NCBI RefSeq assembly: GCF_014858725.1
Contig: NZ_AQGV01000015.1
Span: 992,001-1,056,000, forward strand
Direction: 5' to 3'
Length of the DNA stretch: 64,000 nucleotides
Source of the DNA: Pseudoalteromonas aurantia 208
Lineage (GTDB): Bacteria; Pseudomonadota; Gammaproteobacteria; Enterobacterales; Alteromonadaceae
Positions 62,624 to 64,000 of this stretch are shown piece by piece (within the stretch, counting starts at the first letter, position 1; each line of letters begins with the position of its first letter). The notes below the pieces were generated by a model, which searched no databases, was not told the origin of the DNA, and was given only the letters and a program-made list of their open reading frames with translations. Both the position numbers and the translations under genes were made by a program.

Positions 62624-64000
62624 TTATTCTGAAACAGTAAGTGTGCGATAGGTATCGTATGCAAATTGGTCTGTCATGCCGCTGATGAAATCTTGTAACA
62701 GTCGGCAGCGGTAGTAAAACTCGTATATAGAATTGGTTGCATGTTCTGGCGGGAGCTCTGCAACACTTTGCTGATAAACCGCGACAAACTTTTTCGATAT
62801 ACGTTTTACGAGCCTTTTTTCTACTGGGTAAGCCCTCCCATTTTCAAGTAAGTCAGTGAATTGAGTACTTGAGAGATCTAATACTCGTTGATATTCATTG
62901 AGTATTCCACTGGTAATTTTGTAACCTTGGAGCTCTAATTGCTCAACTTCTTTATGAGAGAATACGTGCTTTAGAGCCACATTTTTAAGCGCTTGAGTTA
63001 CACAGTGTTGATAGCCGTTATCTTCTAATAGAGCTTCGTTAAAATGGCCGTGGTAAATGGCATCTAGGTTGTCGACAAATCGCTGTGTGGCGTGTGTGAC
63101 TAACGGGTGTAATAGCTTAACTCTTAAAAAAATAAAAAATTCATTTTCAAAATTGGCAGGGTTGATTTGGGCTTTTTTAAAGGCGCTATCAACTTTATCT
63201 TTCATATAGCTACTATCATTAAGGCGCTGTTTTTTGACGATTTGGGTGTACTCATCGATTAACAACCCCTTTAGTTCTAATACGGTGATAATACCTTTTT
63301 CAACCGCATCTTCCATGTCTGCTAAGCAATAAGCTATGTCATCTGCGGCTTCCATTATATAGGCAGCTGGGTGGCGGTTACCGGCTTCAATGTTGAGTGT
63401 GTTCCACAGTTGCGTCACAAATTTATTTTCGCTGTAGTAAAAGCCGACTTTTTTTTGCAAGTATGATTTATTGTTCGGCACCTGTGATTTTGGAGTGGTT
63501 GCTGCACGGGTATATTTCAGAATACTGGCTGTTTGGCTGTAGGTAAGATTGAGGGTTGAAAGGGTGTGTACGATGCGTATTGCTTGGGCATTGCCTTCAA
63601 AGCTACATACATCAAGCAAAAGTTGCTCAGTGAGGGTTAATTCACAGCTTTGTGTTGCATTCAATGCTGTATGTGATGGTGTGTTGTATTCACTGTGATT
63701 TAGTAAATAGCGTTTGAACCAGTCGTTTATTGCGGCTTCACCAAAATGACCAAATGCAGGGTTGCCAATATCGTGCATAAGGCAAGCCATTTCACATAAT
63801 GTGACGAGTGCGCTTTCTAAATCTTCCTGTGAATTTGATTGAATATAATGGTGCAAGCCACGCTTTTTTAGCTCTGCAATAATAGACTGAGCAATAAACC
63901 GACCATTTTGTTGTACTTCTAATGAATGGGTTAACCGTGATCGTACCGCGGCGTTGCGCTCTAACGGAAATACCTGAGTTTTTTGTTGTAAACGCCGTAG
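62624..64000 (-). CDS. dgt: Deoxyguanosinetriphosphate triphosphohydrolase (N-terminus beyond window end)
   Basis: The frame is open to the last base of the window (459 codons), so the gene is 5'-truncated by only some 40-50 codons compared with E. coli Dgt. The enzyme hydrolyses dGTP to deoxyguanosine and triphosphate. Visible family blocks are RRLQQKTQVFPLERNAAVRS and LTHSLEVQQNGRF at the start, the HD motif CLMHDIGNPAFGHFGEAA, FEGNAQAIRIVHTL, and the C-terminal YYRCRLLQDFISGMTD. The metal-binding His and His-Asp residues are present. An internal TTG at 63856 is not the start. Confidence 0.96.
   Translation of the reverse strand, partial: LRRLQQKTQVFPLERNAAVRSRLTHSLEVQQNGRFIAQSIIAELKKRGLHHYIQSNSQEDLESALVTLCEMACLMHDIGNPAFGHFGEAAINDWFKRYLLNHSEYNTPSHTALNATQSCELTLTEQLLLDVCSFEGNAQAIRIVHTLSTLNLTYSQTASILKYTRAATTPKSQVPNNKSYLQKKVGFYYSENKFVTQLWNTLNIEAGNRHPAAYIMEAADDIAYCLADMEDAVEKGIITVLELKGLLIDEYTQIVKKQRLNDSSYMKDKVDSAFKKAQINPANFENEFFIFLRVKLLHPLVTHATQRFVDNLDAIYHGHFNEALLEDNGYQHCVTQALKNVALKHVFSHKEVEQLELQGYKITSGILNEYQRVLDLSSTQFTDLLENGRAYPVEKRLVKRISKKFVAVYQQSVAELPPEHATNSIYEFYYRCRLLQDFISGMTDQFAYDTYRTLTVSE

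Noticed and set aside
62624..63856. Complete 410-residue dGTPase starting at TTG 63856
   Set aside because: The frame continues with well-conserved Dgt sequence (RRLQQKTQVFPLERNAAVRS) up to the window edge, so the gene is truncated by the window and not short.

Overview
The window is chromosomal DNA of a marine gammaproteobacterium, most likely Pseudoalteromonas or a close relative. The evidence is the moderately AT-rich sequence, several TonB-dependent receptors, abundant chemotaxis and GGDEF genes, a chitinase/LPMO/chitinase operon of the kind typical of that genus, and Alteromonadales-like RhtA, AhpCF, QmcA/NfeD, NudB and Dgt. This assignment rests on reading the proteins, not on a database search.

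Layout. 0-24 kb is mostly ordinary chromosome: a Sel1/TonB-like periplasmic protein, a TonB-dependent receptor, a ThrE-type exporter, two chemoreceptors, a glycosyltransferase/LacI pair, an S9 peptidase, an S41 peptidase, RhtA, a BMT5-like Rossmann protein with an added zinc finger, a LysR/SDR divergent pair, a diguanylate cyclase, AhpC-AhpF and a DM13 protein. 24.8-35.3 kb is a four-gene secreted chitin-degradation operon: a GH18 chitinase, a GbpA-like AA10 LPMO, a second GH18 chitinase and an M4 metalloprotease. All four carry CBM5/12 modules, and a strong bidirectional terminator closes the operon. 35.5-39.7 kb is a response regulator-sensor kinase-TonB receptor set with a Fur-box-like site before the receptor, which suggests iron-responsive uptake. 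39.8-43.4 kb holds a CE2-like esterase, qmcA-nfeD, a RiPP-like precursor peptide and nudB.

From about 43.4 to 62.6 kb the character changes. Many of the longer intergenic regions are filled by one family of 29-30-bp palindromes (core CCTGA-N6/7-TCAGG). About 60 copies occur, as regular 64-bp tandem arrays, as 81-83-bp inverted pairs (REPIN-like), and in 160- and 170-bp tandem duplications. A small GIY-YIG nuclease gene sits in the gap between two of these arrays and is the only obvious mobility-type enzyme near them. The accessory genes between the arrays are a small outer-membrane barrel, a lipoprotein/LruC pair, a translationally coupled micro-ORF/methyltransferase/HNH nuclease set facing a PLD-SF2 helicase-DUF3427 protein (a possible defence locus), a DUF4124/HEXXH membrane-anchored peptidase, and a second RiPP-like precursor too short for routine gene calling. 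The window ends with a ZigA-type metallochaperone behind a clear Zur-box-like palindrome and the 5'-truncated dgt gene.

The most promising novel items are: the two orphan RiPP-like precursors sharing a leader (LNKK..KTL.N) and a core motif (N[ST]RPS..IC); the palindrome arrays with the embedded GIY-YIG gene; the methyltransferase/HNH/helicase-PLD locus; and a candidate small RNA at 43.5 kb.
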